From Massilia sp. IC2-278 (GTDB taxonomy: Bacteria > Pseudomonadota > Gammaproteobacteria > Burkholderiales > Burkholderiaceae_D), in contig NZ_JAJFES010000003.1 in NCBI RefSeq assembly GCF_020708045.1, forward strand, positions 310,001 through 374,000: a DNA stretch of 64,000 bases, in the 5' to 3' direction. A model generated the notes under the pieces. The model was not told the origin of the DNA. It was given only the letters and a program-made list of their open reading frames with translations, and ran no database searches. The first letter of the stretch is position 1, and every line of letters starts with the position of its first letter. The position numbers and the translations under genes are program-made. This document shows, piece by piece, positions 8,948-17,283 of the stretch.

Positions 8948-9739
8948 TTACGTCCAGCCGGCGTCGACGACGAAGTCCTGCGCCGTGCACATCCTGCTGT
9001 CGTCGGCGCCGAGGAAGAGCACCATGGCGGCGATATCGTCGGGCATCAGCTTGCCGGGCAGGCACTGGGCCTTCTTGATTTCGATCTCGGCAGCCTCGTC
9101 GACCCAGAGGTCGATCTGGCGCTGGGTCATGACCCAGCCCGGGGTGACGGTGTTGACGCGCACGCCGAAGGGGCCGAGGTCGCGCGCCAGGCTGCGCGTG
9201 AGGCCGATCACGGCCGCCTTGGTGGTGGCGTAGACCGGATAGCCGGCACCCTTGGCGTGCCAGGACATCGAAGAGAAATTGATGATCGAGCCGCCGCCCA
9301 TCTTCTTCATGCCCGGCAGGACCGCCTGCGCGGTGAAGAACATGGGGCGCTGGTTGATGGCGATGCGCTCGTTCCAGTAGTCGAGCGAGACCTTGTCGAT
9401 GTCGTGGCGCTGGTCGTTGGCCGCATTATTCACCAGCACCTCGAAGTCGCCCAGCTGTTCGGCCAGTTCGGCCATCGTGCGCTGCAGCGCGGGGATATCG
9501 GTGATGTCGCAGTAGCGGAACACGGGTGCGGTCCGGCCAGGCGCGTCAACGTCCGCCAGTGCCGCGCACAGCTTCTCGCTCGCTTCCTGCGCGATGTCGA
9601 CGAAAGCCACCACCGCGCCCTGCTCCACGAAGGCGCGCACGATCGCTTCGCCGATGCCGGTGCCGCCGCCCGTCACGAATACCCGCCTGCCCTGCAGGCT
9701 GGGATAACGGGCCATTTGCTGCCCTGCCAACTTGTTCAT
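8948..9739 (-). CDS. SDR-family L-arabinose/D-xylose 1-dehydrogenase
   Basis: A 263-residue short-chain dehydrogenase. It has cofactor motif TGGGTGIG (23-30), NNAANDQRHD (105-114) and the catalytic pair Y170/K174 (YATTK). The NNAxNDxRH stretch and the DAGWT C-terminus closely resemble Caulobacter D-xylose 1-dehydrogenase XylB. In this cluster it should oxidise L-arabinose to L-arabinono-lactone, the first step of the non-phosphorylating route; it may also accept D-xylose. The start at 9739 has GGAG six bases upstream; an in-frame ATG at 9751 has no good ribosome site. It lies 34 bases after the aldehyde dehydrogenase gene. Confidence 0.85.
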   Translation of the reverse strand: MNKLAGQQMARYPSLQGRRVFVTGGGTGIGEAIVRAFVEQGAVVAFVDIAQEASEKLCAALADVDAPGRTAPVFRYCDITDIPALQRTMAELAEQLGDFEVLVNNAANDQRHDIDKVSLDYWNERIAINQRPMFFTAQAVLPGMKKMGGGSIINFSSMSWHAKGAGYPVYATTKAAVIGLTRSLARDLGPFGVRVNTVTPGWVMTQRQIDLWVDEAAEIEIKKAQCLPGKLMPDDIAAMVLFLGADDSRMCTAQDFVVDAGWT

Positions 9740-9773
9740 CTTTGTCTCCATCGTTTCTTATTCTGATGTCCGC

Positions 9774-11345
9774 CTACTCTTTGGTCAATGCGCCGTCCCT
9801 GCGGCGCCAGATCCCGCGCGGGTTCCCGTCGCGCAGCGCTTCCGGCAGCAGGCCCTGGGGCAGGTTCTGGTAGCACACCGGGCGCAGGAAGCGTGCGATC
9901 GCACCGGTGCCCACCGAGGTGCTGCGCCCGTCGGCCGTAGCCGGGAAGGGGCCGCCGTGGACCATCGCGGTCGAGACCTCGACGCCGGTCGGAAAGCCGT
10001 TGGCCAGGATGCGGCCGACCTTGCGTTCCAGCAGCGGCAGCAAGGCGGCGGCGTCGGCATGGTCTTCCGGGTCCAGCTGCAGGGTGGCGGTGAGCTGGCC
10101 TTCGAGCATGTCGGCGACCGCGCGCAGCTCGGCGGCGTCGCGGCACACCACCACCAGCGAGGCCGGGCCGAACACTTCCTCGTGCAGCTCCTGGCGTTCG
10201 CGGAACGCCTCGGCGCTCACGCGGAACAGGGCGGCCGCGCCCCTGCCCTCGCCGTGTTCGAGGCGCGCCAGCGTGGCCACGGCCTCGTTGGCGGCCAGGG
10301 CGTCGACGCCCTTGCGGTAACTCTGCGCGATATTCTCGTTCAGCATCACCGCCGCTTCGGTCGCGCCCAGGGCGGCCGAGGCGGCCGCGCAGAAGGTGTC
10401 CAGGCCGGGACCGTCGATCGCCAGCACCAGGCCGGGGTTGGTGCAGAACTGGCCCACGCCCAGCACCAGCGAGGCGGCAAAGCCCTTGCCGATTTCCTCG
10501 GCACGGTGCGCCAGCGCGTGCGGCATCAGGACGAGCGGGTTGATGCTGCTCATCTCGGCATACACGGGAATCGGCTGCCTGCGCGCCGCGGCCACCGCCA
10601 TCAGCGCCGTGCCGCCGCCGCGCGAGCCGGTAAAGCCCACCGCCTGGATCGCCGGATGGCCGACCAGCGCCTGGCCGATGCGGCTGCCGGTGCCGGTCAG
10701 GAGCGAGAACACGCCGGCCGGCAATTCGCACTGCCGCACGGCCGCGCTGACGGCGCGCGCCACCAGTTCCGAAGTGCCCGGGTGCGCGGAATGCGCTTTC
10801 AGCACCACCGGGCAGCCGGCCGCGAAGCTCGATGCGGTATCGCCGCCGGCAACCGAAAAGGCCAGCGGGAAGTTCGACGCGGCGAACACCGCCACCGGGC
10901 CGACGCCGATCAGGTGGTAACGCAGGTCGGGACGCGGCGGCGTGCGCTCGGGCAGCGGCGTGTCCAGGCGCGCGTCGCGCCAGGAGCCTTCGCGCAGGAG
11001 CTCGGCGAACATGCGCAGCTGGCCGCAGGTGCGTCCGCGCTCGCCTTCCAGGCGCAGGCGCGGCAGGCCGGTCTCCAGCATCGCGCGTTCGATCAGCTCT
11101 TCTCCCAGCAGCATGATCTGTTCGGCCACGGTGTCCAGGAAGCGTGCGCGCTCTTCGTCCGAGGTGGCGCGGAAGACGTCGAAGGCCTCGCCCGCCAGCC
11201 GGCAGGCGCGGTCGATCTGGTCCGCGTCGACCATGTGGAAGGCGGGTTCCAGGTAGTCGCGCCGGGTCGGGTCCCAGGCCTTGAACGATCCCGCGGTGCC
11301 GCGCTCGTGCGCGCCGCCGATGATGGCTTCGCCGCTGATGGTCAT
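9774..11345 (-). CDS. 2-ketoglutarate semialdehyde dehydrogenase
   Basis: A 523-residue aldehyde dehydrogenase of the KGSADH (2,5-dioxovalerate dehydrogenase) group, oxidising 2-ketoglutarate semialdehyde to 2-ketoglutarate, the last step of non-phosphorylating pentose breakdown. Visible active-site elements are ASNFPLAFSVAGGDTA with N158, the FTGSRGGG cofactor loop near 238, E264 in YAEMSSINP and nucleophile C301 in GVGQFCTNPG. GQFCTNPG is typical of this subgroup and unlike betaine or succinate semialdehyde dehydrogenases. The ATG overlaps the stop of the AraD1 gene (ATGA), which couples the enzyme to the step before it. Confidence 0.9.
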   Translation of the reverse strand: MTISGEAIIGGAHERGTAGSFKAWDPTRRDYLEPAFHMVDADQIDRACRLAGEAFDVFRATSDEERARFLDTVAEQIMLLGEELIERAMLETGLPRLRLEGERGRTCGQLRMFAELLREGSWRDARLDTPLPERTPPRPDLRYHLIGVGPVAVFAASNFPLAFSVAGGDTASSFAAGCPVVLKAHSAHPGTSELVARAVSAAVRQCELPAGVFSLLTGTGSRIGQALVGHPAIQAVGFTGSRGGGTALMAVAAARRQPIPVYAEMSSINPLVLMPHALAHRAEEIGKGFAASLVLGVGQFCTNPGLVLAIDGPGLDTFCAAASAALGATEAAVMLNENIAQSYRKGVDALAANEAVATLARLEHGEGRGAAALFRVSAEAFRERQELHEEVFGPASLVVVCRDAAELRAVADMLEGQLTATLQLDPEDHADAAALLPLLERKVGRILANGFPTGVEVSTAMVHGGPFPATADGRSTSVGTGAIARFLRPVCYQNLPQGLLPEALRDGNPRGIWRRRDGALTKE

Positions 11346-12334
11346 AGCGCCTCCACTTTGGCAAAAACGGTCGTGTGCACGGCCAGGCAGTTGCGCAGGG
11401 CCGGGCCGAATTGCGGCGATTCCACTTCGAAGGTCTCGCCGGGCGCGACCTCGATGCTGTCGGCGAAGCTCAGGGTGGCGGTGCCGAAGAAATGGATGTG
11501 CACGTCGCCCGGACGATTGAACAGGCCGTACTTGAAATGGTGGTGCTCGAGGTTCCCGATGGTGTGCGACATGTTCTGCTCGCCGCTGACGAAGGCCTTT
11601 TCCCAGCGCACCTGGCCTTCCTTGCCGACGATGCGCGAGGTGCCCGCCACGTGGCCGGGGAGCTCGCCCACCAGCAGCGCCGGGCCCAGGCCGCAGTTGC
11701 GCAGTTTCGAGTGGGCCAGGTAGAGGTAGTTCTGGCGCTCGGTGACGTGGTCGGAGAACTCGTTGCCGATGGCGTAGCCGAGGCGGTAAGGCCGGCCGTC
11801 GTCGCCGATCAGATACAGGCCCGCGATCTCCGGCTCTTCGCCGCCGTCGAGCGCGAAGTCGGGCATCTCGATGTCCTGGCCGGTGGCGCGCACGATCGAG
11901 CCGTCGCCCTTGTAGAACCATTCCGGCTGCACGCCGGCCGTGCCCGCGGACGGCTTGCCGCCTTCGACGCCCATGCGGAACATCTTCATCGAGTCGCTCA
12001 GCGTGTCGACGTCGCCGCCGATCTTCTTGTGCATGGTGTCGCGGGTATCGGCGCTGCCCAGGTGGGTCAGGCCGGTGCCGGTGACGTAGCAGTGGGCAGG
12101 GTCCGTGTGATCGAGCGGGGGCAGGATGCGGCCGGCGCGCGCCACGTCCTCGTAGTCGACATGCTCGCTGGTGGCGGCGCTGTCGGCCAGTTGCGCCAGG
12201 CCGGTGCCGGCGGCGATGGCGGCGCGCGCGAGTTCGCGGGTCGTGGCGTAGCCGCCCACGACGCGGATGGTGTTGTCGTGCAGGATGCCGATGCGGCGCT
12301 CCCGGGATTCGGTGATGAATTGTACGAGCAGCAT
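11342..12334 (-). CDS. AraD1 family protein (GguC/FAH fold), predicted L-2-keto-3-deoxyarabonate dehydratase
   Basis: A 330-residue member of the fumarylacetoacetate-hydrolase-like GguC/AraD1 family. The C-terminal half shows the FAH-type metal-site pattern (GYAIGNEFSDH, then LRNCGLGPALLVGE and GNLEHHHFKYG). Family members sit with sugar ABC importers and arabonate dehydratases in many proteobacteria. By position it should convert L-2-keto-3-deoxyarabonate to 2-ketoglutarate semialdehyde, replacing the DHDPS-family enzyme used by Azospirillum. A hydrolase role on 2,4-diketo-3-deoxypentonate, known for another FAH protein, is less likely because no 4-dehydrogenase is present. GGAG lies eight bases before the ATG. 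Confidence 0.82.
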   Translation of the reverse strand: MLLVQFITESRERRIGILHDNTIRVVGGYATTRELARAAIAAGTGLAQLADSAATSEHVDYEDVARAGRILPPLDHTDPAHCYVTGTGLTHLGSADTRDTMHKKIGGDVDTLSDSMKMFRMGVEGGKPSAGTAGVQPEWFYKGDGSIVRATGQDIEMPDFALDGGEEPEIAGLYLIGDDGRPYRLGYAIGNEFSDHVTERQNYLYLAHSKLRNCGLGPALLVGELPGHVAGTSRIVGKEGQVRWEKAFVSGEQNMSHTIGNLEHHHFKYGLFNRPGDVHIHFFGTATLSFADSIEVAPGETFEVESPQFGPALRNCLAVHTTVFAKVEAL

Positions 12335-12408
12335 GGCCCGGTCTCCGATGTCGTTATGAATGCGATGAGGCGGCCGCAGGGCGGCCGCAAGGTGGCAGAA
12401 GCGCGGCG

Positions 12409-14151
12409 TCAGTGCGAGTGCTTGGGCACCGCCGAACCGCGGCAGCCGACCAGGAAGTCGAAGTCGCAGCCTTCGTCGGCCTGCAGCACGTGGTCGAGGT
12501 AGAGCCGCTGGTAGCCGCTATGCTGGACCGGCTTGCTGCTCTCGGCGCGATCGGCCAGGCGCTGGCGGATCTCGTCGTCCGACAGTTCGATGTTCAGGCC
12601 GCCGCCGGCGCAGTCGAGCTGGATCCAGTCGCCGTCGCGCACGATGCCGAGCGGGCCGCCGGCCATCGCTTCCGGCGCCACGTGCAGCACCACGGTGCCG
12701 TAGGCGGTGCCGCTCATGCGCGCATCCGAGATGCGCACCATGTCGGTGATGCCCTGGGCCAGCAGCTTGGGCGGCAGGCCCATGTTGCCCACTTCCGCCA
12801 TGCCCGGGTAGCCTTTCGGGCCGCAGTTCTTCATCACCAGGATGGAGTTGGCGTCCACGTCCAGCTCGGGGTCGTTGATGCGCTGCTTGTAGTGATCGAA
12901 GTCCTCGAACACGACGGCGCGGCCGCGGTGCTGCATCAGGTGCGGCGAGGCGGCCGAGGGCTTGAGCACGGCGCCGCGCGGCGCCAGGTTGCCGCGCAGG
13001 ATGCGGATGCCGCCGTCCTCGATCAGCGGGGTATCGAGCTGGCGGATCACCTCGTCGTTGTAGATCGGCGCGTCCTGGCAGTTGTCCCACAGGGTCTTGC
13101 CGTTGACGGTGAGCGCATCCTTGTGGCGCAGCAGGCCGCCCTCGCCCAGGCGGCGGATCACGCCCGGCAGGCCGCCGGCATAGTAGAACTCTTCCATCAG
13201 GTAGCGGCCCGACGGCAGCAGGTCGACGATGGTCGGGGTGCCCTTGCCGATCGCCGTCCAGTCTTCGAGTTCGAGCGGTATGCCGACGCGGCCGGCGATT
13301 GCCTTCAGGTGGATCACGGCATTCGTCGAACCGCCGATGGCGGCGTTCACGCGGATCGCGTTCTCGAAGTTCTCGCGCTTGAGGATCTTCGAGAGGCGCA
13401 GGTCTTCGTGCACCATCTCGACGATGCGGATGCCCGACATATGGGCTAGCACGTAGCGCCGCGCATCGACCGCCGGAATCGCGGCATTGTGCGGCAGCGA
13501 GGTGCCCAGCGACTCGGCCATGCAGGCCATCGTGGAGGCGGTGCCCATGGTGTTGCAGGTGCCGGCCGAGCGCGAGTGGCCGGCCTCGGCGGACAGGAAG
13601 TCGTGCATCGTGATCTTCCCGGCCTTGGCCTCTTCGTGCAGCTGCCAGACGGCAGTGCCGGAGCCGATGTCCTTGCCGTTCAGCTTACCGTTGAGCATGG
13701 GGCCGCCGGTGACGACGATGGTCGGCAGGTCGACGCTGGCCGCGCCCATCAGCAGCGCCGGCGTGGTCTTGTCGCAGCCGACCAGCAGCACCACGGCGTC
13801 CATCGGATTGCCGCGGATGGATTCTTCGACATCCATGCTCGCCAGGTTACGGGTCAGCATGGCGGTCGGGCGCAGGTTCGATTCGCCGTTCGAGAACACC
13901 GGGAACTCGACCGGGAAGCCGCCCGCCTCCAGGATGCCGCGCTTGACGTGTTCGGCCAGCTTGCGGAAGTGGGCGTTGCAAGGGGTCAGTTCGGACCAGG
14001 TGTTGCAGATGCCGATGATCGGCTTGCCCTGGAATTCATGGTCGGGGATGCCCTGGTTCTTCATCCAGCTCCGGTACATGAAGCCGTTCTTGTCCTGGGT
14101 CCCGAACCACGCCGCCGAGCGCAGCGTGGTCTTTTTCTTCGTCTCGGACAT
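12409..14151 (-). CDS. L-arabonate dehydratase (IlvD/EDD family)
   Basis: A 580-residue iron-sulfur dehydratase acting on L-arabonate to give L-2-keto-3-deoxyarabonate. Three cysteines that should hold a [2Fe-2S] cluster are C58 (TPCNA), C126 (VGCDKT) and C199 (AGTCNTMG); the spacing equals that of the characterised Rhizobium L-arabinonate dehydratase, which has the same length. The residues after C126 (KTTPA) and the ISDARMSGTAYGT segment match the sugar-acid branch rather than dihydroxy-acid dehydratase for branched amino acids. The start at 14151 has AGGAG five bases upstream. First gene of the catabolic operon; operator site 2 lies 89-155 bases upstream. Confidence 0.9.
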   Translation of the reverse strand: MSETKKKTTLRSAAWFGTQDKNGFMYRSWMKNQGIPDHEFQGKPIIGICNTWSELTPCNAHFRKLAEHVKRGILEAGGFPVEFPVFSNGESNLRPTAMLTRNLASMDVEESIRGNPMDAVVLLVGCDKTTPALLMGAASVDLPTIVVTGGPMLNGKLNGKDIGSGTAVWQLHEEAKAGKITMHDFLSAEAGHSRSAGTCNTMGTASTMACMAESLGTSLPHNAAIPAVDARRYVLAHMSGIRIVEMVHEDLRLSKILKRENFENAIRVNAAIGGSTNAVIHLKAIAGRVGIPLELEDWTAIGKGTPTIVDLLPSGRYLMEEFYYAGGLPGVIRRLGEGGLLRHKDALTVNGKTLWDNCQDAPIYNDEVIRQLDTPLIEDGGIRILRGNLAPRGAVLKPSAASPHLMQHRGRAVVFEDFDHYKQRINDPELDVDANSILVMKNCGPKGYPGMAEVGNMGLPPKLLAQGITDMVRISDARMSGTAYGTVVLHVAPEAMAGGPLGIVRDGDWIQLDCAGGGLNIELSDDEIRQRLADRAESSKPVQHSGYQRLYLDHVLQADEGCDFDFLVGCRGSAVPKHSH

Positions 14152-14239
14152 GCATTCTCCTCGTCTCGTTGGCCGCTGCGGAAGGCTGTGGGCCTCCTCT
14201 CGGTATGTCGTGCAGCGCTTGTTGTTCAGCAATGAGGGA

Positions 14240-14306
14240 AGTCTAGAATCCCGCCAGATAACTTTCCAATCAATTATTTCGCAATATTGATATCGGAATG
14301 GTTATC
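14240..14306 (-). promoter_or_regulatory. Promoter and operator site 2, upstream of arabonate dehydratase operon
   Basis: On the minus strand: GATAACC-ATTC-CGATATC (14306-14289, five of seven arm positions paired), 19 bases, TTGGAA (14269-14264), 18 bases, TAGACT (14245-14240). The operator begins 10 bases after the lactonase stop codon, so the upstream operon and this promoter are almost back to back with no terminator seen between them. Confidence 0.68.
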
Positions 14307-14316
14307 GGAACGCTGG

Positions 14317-15198
14317 TCAGACTGCACCCAGGAACCGCGATTCCGGCAGCCCGCGCACATCCAGCGCTTGCCGGAACAGTGCCCCCGACAAGGGCGCGCG
14401 TGCGCGCGCGCCGCTGTCCATGTCGAGGAAGGCGCTGGTCGCATACAGGGTGTCGAGCCCGGCGCCGCCGAAGGCGGGGCAGCTCGGCTGCGGCGCATCG
14501 AGCGCCAGTACGCGCTCAAGGCTGCCGTCAGGCGCGAAGCGCATGATCTGTCCCGCGCCCCAGCGCGTGCTCCACAGGTAGCCGTCGGCATCGATGCAGG
14601 AGCCGTCCGGTTCGCCCGGGGCCGCCTCGGCGCCAACGAAGACCCGCGCGGCGCCGATGCTGCCATCGGCACCGTAGTCGCGGCAATGGATCGCGCGCGT
14701 GGCCGAGTCGGCGTAGTACATGCGCCGCCCGTCCGGGCTGAAGCAGATGCTGTTGGCGATCGCCGCGTTCCCGATGGGCAGGCGCTCGAGCCTCAGGTCG
14801 GTGCCCAGGCGGTAGAAGCCGCCCAGCGGCCGCTTCGGCCCGTCTTCCTGGTTGAACATGCCGAACACGAAGCGGCCCTGGCGGTCGCAGCGCCCGTCGT
14901 TCAGCCGCGTGAAGGGAATCTCCGGCTCGACGTCGGCGATGCGTTCCACCGCCCCGCTGGAAAAACGGAAGAAGGCCAGGCCCGAGGCCAGGCCCAGCAG
15001 CAGGCAGTCGTCGCTTGCCGTCAGGGCAAAGCAGCAGAGCCGCTCCGGCATCGGCCAGTGCATGCTGCGGCCGGTCGCCGGCGAGTAGGCCCACAATCGG
15101 CAGGCGGGGATGTCGGTCCACAGCAGGCGCCCGGTGCGCTCGCACCACAGCACGCATTCGCCCAGTTCGTGCCGGTTGTCGAGGAAGGCTTGCATCAT
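14317..15198 (-). CDS. SMP-30/gluconolactonase-family sugar lactonase
   Basis: A 293-residue six-bladed propeller lactonase, expected to open L-arabinono-lactone made by the SDR enzyme. Family landmarks are the N-terminal LGECVLWCERTGRLLWTDI with the metal-binding glutamate, the RLNDGRCDRQGRFVFGM segment (Asn and Asp ligands), ANSICFSPDGRRMYYADS and the DADGYLWSTRWGAGQI loop near the end. No signal peptide is present, so it acts in the cytoplasm. The ATG overlaps the epimerase stop (ATGA). It is the last gene of the operon that starts at the symporter gene. Confidence 0.88.
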   Translation of the reverse strand: MMQAFLDNRHELGECVLWCERTGRLLWTDIPACRLWAYSPATGRSMHWPMPERLCCFALTASDDCLLLGLASGLAFFRFSSGAVERIADVEPEIPFTRLNDGRCDRQGRFVFGMFNQEDGPKRPLGGFYRLGTDLRLERLPIGNAAIANSICFSPDGRRMYYADSATRAIHCRDYGADGSIGAARVFVGAEAAPGEPDGSCIDADGYLWSTRWGAGQIMRFAPDGSLERVLALDAPQPSCPAFGGAGLDTLYATSAFLDMDSGARARAPLSGALFRQALDVRGLPESRFLGAV

Positions 15199-16265
15199 TC
15201 GTTCGCGCCCTGCACCGAGAAGCGCCAGCGCGATTCGGACTCGTACACCTGGCCCGGGCGCAGGATCACATTGGGAAAGCGCGGCCGGTTCGGCGAATCC
15301 GGAAAATGCTGCGGCTCGAGGCAGAAGCCGCTGCGGTGGCCATGACTGCGGCCCTTGCCGGCGAGCGAACCGTCGAGGAAGTTGCCGCTATAGAACTGCA
15401 GGCCGGGCTCGGTGGTGAACAGCTCCAGCACCCGCCCCGAGCCGGGGTCGAGCACGTGGGCGGCGCGCCGCATGGCCTGCCCCCGCGCCATGCCGTCGGG
15501 CTTGTTGAGCACGAAATTGTGGTCGTAGCCGCGGCCGTGGCGCAGCTGCTTGTCCGGCTGGCCGACGCGCTCGCCGATGGGGCGCGGCGTGCGGAAGTCG
15601 AAGGGCGTGCCGGTCACCGGAGACAGCATCCCCAGCGGGATGGCTCCGGCATCGACCGGCACGAAGGCGTCGGCGTCGATGGTCAGCAGGTGATCCAGGA
15701 TATGCCCCTCGCCGCACAGGTTGAAGTAGCTGTGCTGGGTGAGGTTGACCGGGGTCGGCTTGTCGGTGACGGCGCGCAGGCGCAGCACCAGCTCGTTGTC
15801 GTCGTTGAGCGAATAGCTTGCCTCGACATCGAGGTTGCCGGGGTAGCCCTGTTCGCCGTCGGCGCTGCGGTAGGCCAGCACCAGGCTCTCGCCTTCCACC
15901 CTGGCCTGCCACAGCACCTTGTGGAAGCCGCCAGGCCCGCCATGCAGGTGGTGTCCGCCGTCGTTCGCGGGCAGCACGTAGTCCTGGCCGTCCAGCGTGA
16001 ATCGGCTGCCGGCGATGCGGTTGCCGTAGCGGCCGATCAAGGCGCCGAAATAAGGGCTGTCGCCCGCGTAGGCATCCAGGGTGTCGAACCCCAGCACCAC
16101 GTCGCCCGGGCGGCCGTCGCGGTCGGGCGCGTGCAGCTCGGTGACGATGCCGCCGAAATCGAGGATCTTCGCCGTCAGGCCCTTGGCATTGCCCAGGGTG
16201 AAGCAGGTGACGGCGGCGCCGTCCGCCAGCCGGCCGAACGGTGCGTGCGTGATGGGGTTGGGCAC
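15195..16265 (-). CDS. galM: Aldose 1-epimerase (GalM family)
   Basis: A 356-residue mutarotase interconverting alpha and beta sugar anomers. It begins with GTG (GAGGA five bases upstream); the start lies eight bases past the GH43 stop. Expected catalytic residues are present: histidines in GGHHLHGGPGGFHK and NLTQHSYFNL, and the glutamate in TTEPGLQFYSGNF. No signal peptide. In this cluster it would supply the anomer preferred by the arabinose dehydrogenase after cytoplasmic cleavage of arabino-oligosaccharides. It could act on several sugars. Confidence 0.9.
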   Translation of the reverse strand: MPNPITHAPFGRLADGAAVTCFTLGNAKGLTAKILDFGGIVTELHAPDRDGRPGDVVLGFDTLDAYAGDSPYFGALIGRYGNRIAGSRFTLDGQDYVLPANDGGHHLHGGPGGFHKVLWQARVEGESLVLAYRSADGEQGYPGNLDVEASYSLNDDNELVLRLRAVTDKPTPVNLTQHSYFNLCGEGHILDHLLTIDADAFVPVDAGAIPLGMLSPVTGTPFDFRTPRPIGERVGQPDKQLRHGRGYDHNFVLNKPDGMARGQAMRRAAHVLDPGSGRVLELFTTEPGLQFYSGNFLDGSLAGKGRSHGHRSGFCLEPQHFPDSPNRPRFPNVILRPGQVYESESRWRFSVQGANE

Positions 16266-16273
16266 CGGTGTCC

Positions 16274-17272
16274 TCACAGGGTGGATGGCCGGCCGAACAC
16301 CGGCATGCCCTGCTCGTCCCAGCGCAGGGGCTTCACGAAGGTGTGGCGGTCGGGGTTCCAGAGCGGATCGCCGACGATCTCGGTATAGGTGCGCGCGTGG
16401 TACACCAGCATGACGGTCTCGCCGTCTTCGGCATAGGTAAAGCTGTTGTGGCCCGGACCATAGATACCGTGCTCGTAGCAGGTGCGCAGCACCGGCTCGC
16501 GCGACTTGGTCCACGCGGACGGATCGAGCAGGTCGGCATCCTCGTCGGCCCACAGCAGCCCCATCGCGTAGTTCTCGTCGGTGGCGCTGGCGGAATAGCT
16601 GATGAAGATTTTGCCACCGTGGCGCACGACGGACGGGCCTTCGTTGACCCAGAAGCCGCGCGTCTCCCAATCGAATTCGGGTTTGCTCAGCATGACCGGC
16701 CTGCCCTCGATCTGCCACGGCGTCTTCATCGGCGCGATGTAGAGGTTCGAGTTGCCCTCGATGGCGGCGTCCTTCTGCGCCCACAGGTAGTACAGGCGGC
16801 CCTTGTGGGTGAAGGTGGTGGCGTCCAGGCAGAAGCTGTCGATGCCGGTGTCGACCTGGCCCATGAATTCCCACTCCCCTTCGAGCGGGTTCGGGTTGCG
16901 GTTGCGGATCGCGTACATGCGGTGCTGGAACAGCTTGTCCTTGATTTCGCGGCTCGGGGCTGCGGCGAAGTAGATGTACCAGGCGCCCTCGTTGAAGTGG
17001 ATTTCCGGCGCCCACACCAGTTCGCAATACGGTCCGGTGTCGGGCTTGGTCCAGACGTCGATTGTCTGCGCGCCGGCCAGTCCGGCGATGCTGGTCGCGC
17101 GGCGCAGTTCGATGCGGTCGTACTGCGGGACCGAGGCCGTGAAGTAATAGTAGCCGTCGTTATGCCTGTAGATATAAGGGTCGGCGCGCTGTTCGATCAG
17201 GGGCGCGAGGACGGTTTCCTGGATTGCTGCCGTTGCTGCTGCCGTTGCTGCTGCTGCTGCTGCTTGCTTCAT
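16274..17272 (-). CDS. Cytoplasmic GH43 alpha-L-arabinofuranosidase
   Basis: A 332-residue GH43 enzyme without a recognisable signal peptide. Catalytic residues fit the family: D31 (RADPYIY), D150 (FCLDATTF) and E211 (VNEGPSVV), with YGPGHNSFTY late in the propeller. It probably trims short arabino-oligosaccharides brought in by the adjacent symporter. The first 17 residues are almost only alanine with two threonines, encoded by a run of GCA/GCG-type triplets (about 17222-17264). GGAG is six bases before the ATG and the gene follows the symporter by 11 bases. Exact bond specificity (exo-1,5 or side-chain) is not certain. Confidence 0.85.
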   Translation of the reverse strand: MKQAAAAAATAAATAAIQETVLAPLIEQRADPYIYRHNDGYYYFTASVPQYDRIELRRATSIAGLAGAQTIDVWTKPDTGPYCELVWAPEIHFNEGAWYIYFAAAPSREIKDKLFQHRMYAIRNRNPNPLEGEWEFMGQVDTGIDSFCLDATTFTHKGRLYYLWAQKDAAIEGNSNLYIAPMKTPWQIEGRPVMLSKPEFDWETRGFWVNEGPSVVRHGGKIFISYSASATDENYAMGLLWADEDADLLDPSAWTKSREPVLRTCYEHGIYGPGHNSFTYAEDGETVMLVYHARTYTEIVGDPLWNPDRHTFVKPLRWDEQGMPVFGRPSTL

Positions 17273-17283
17273 CGTGTTCTCCG

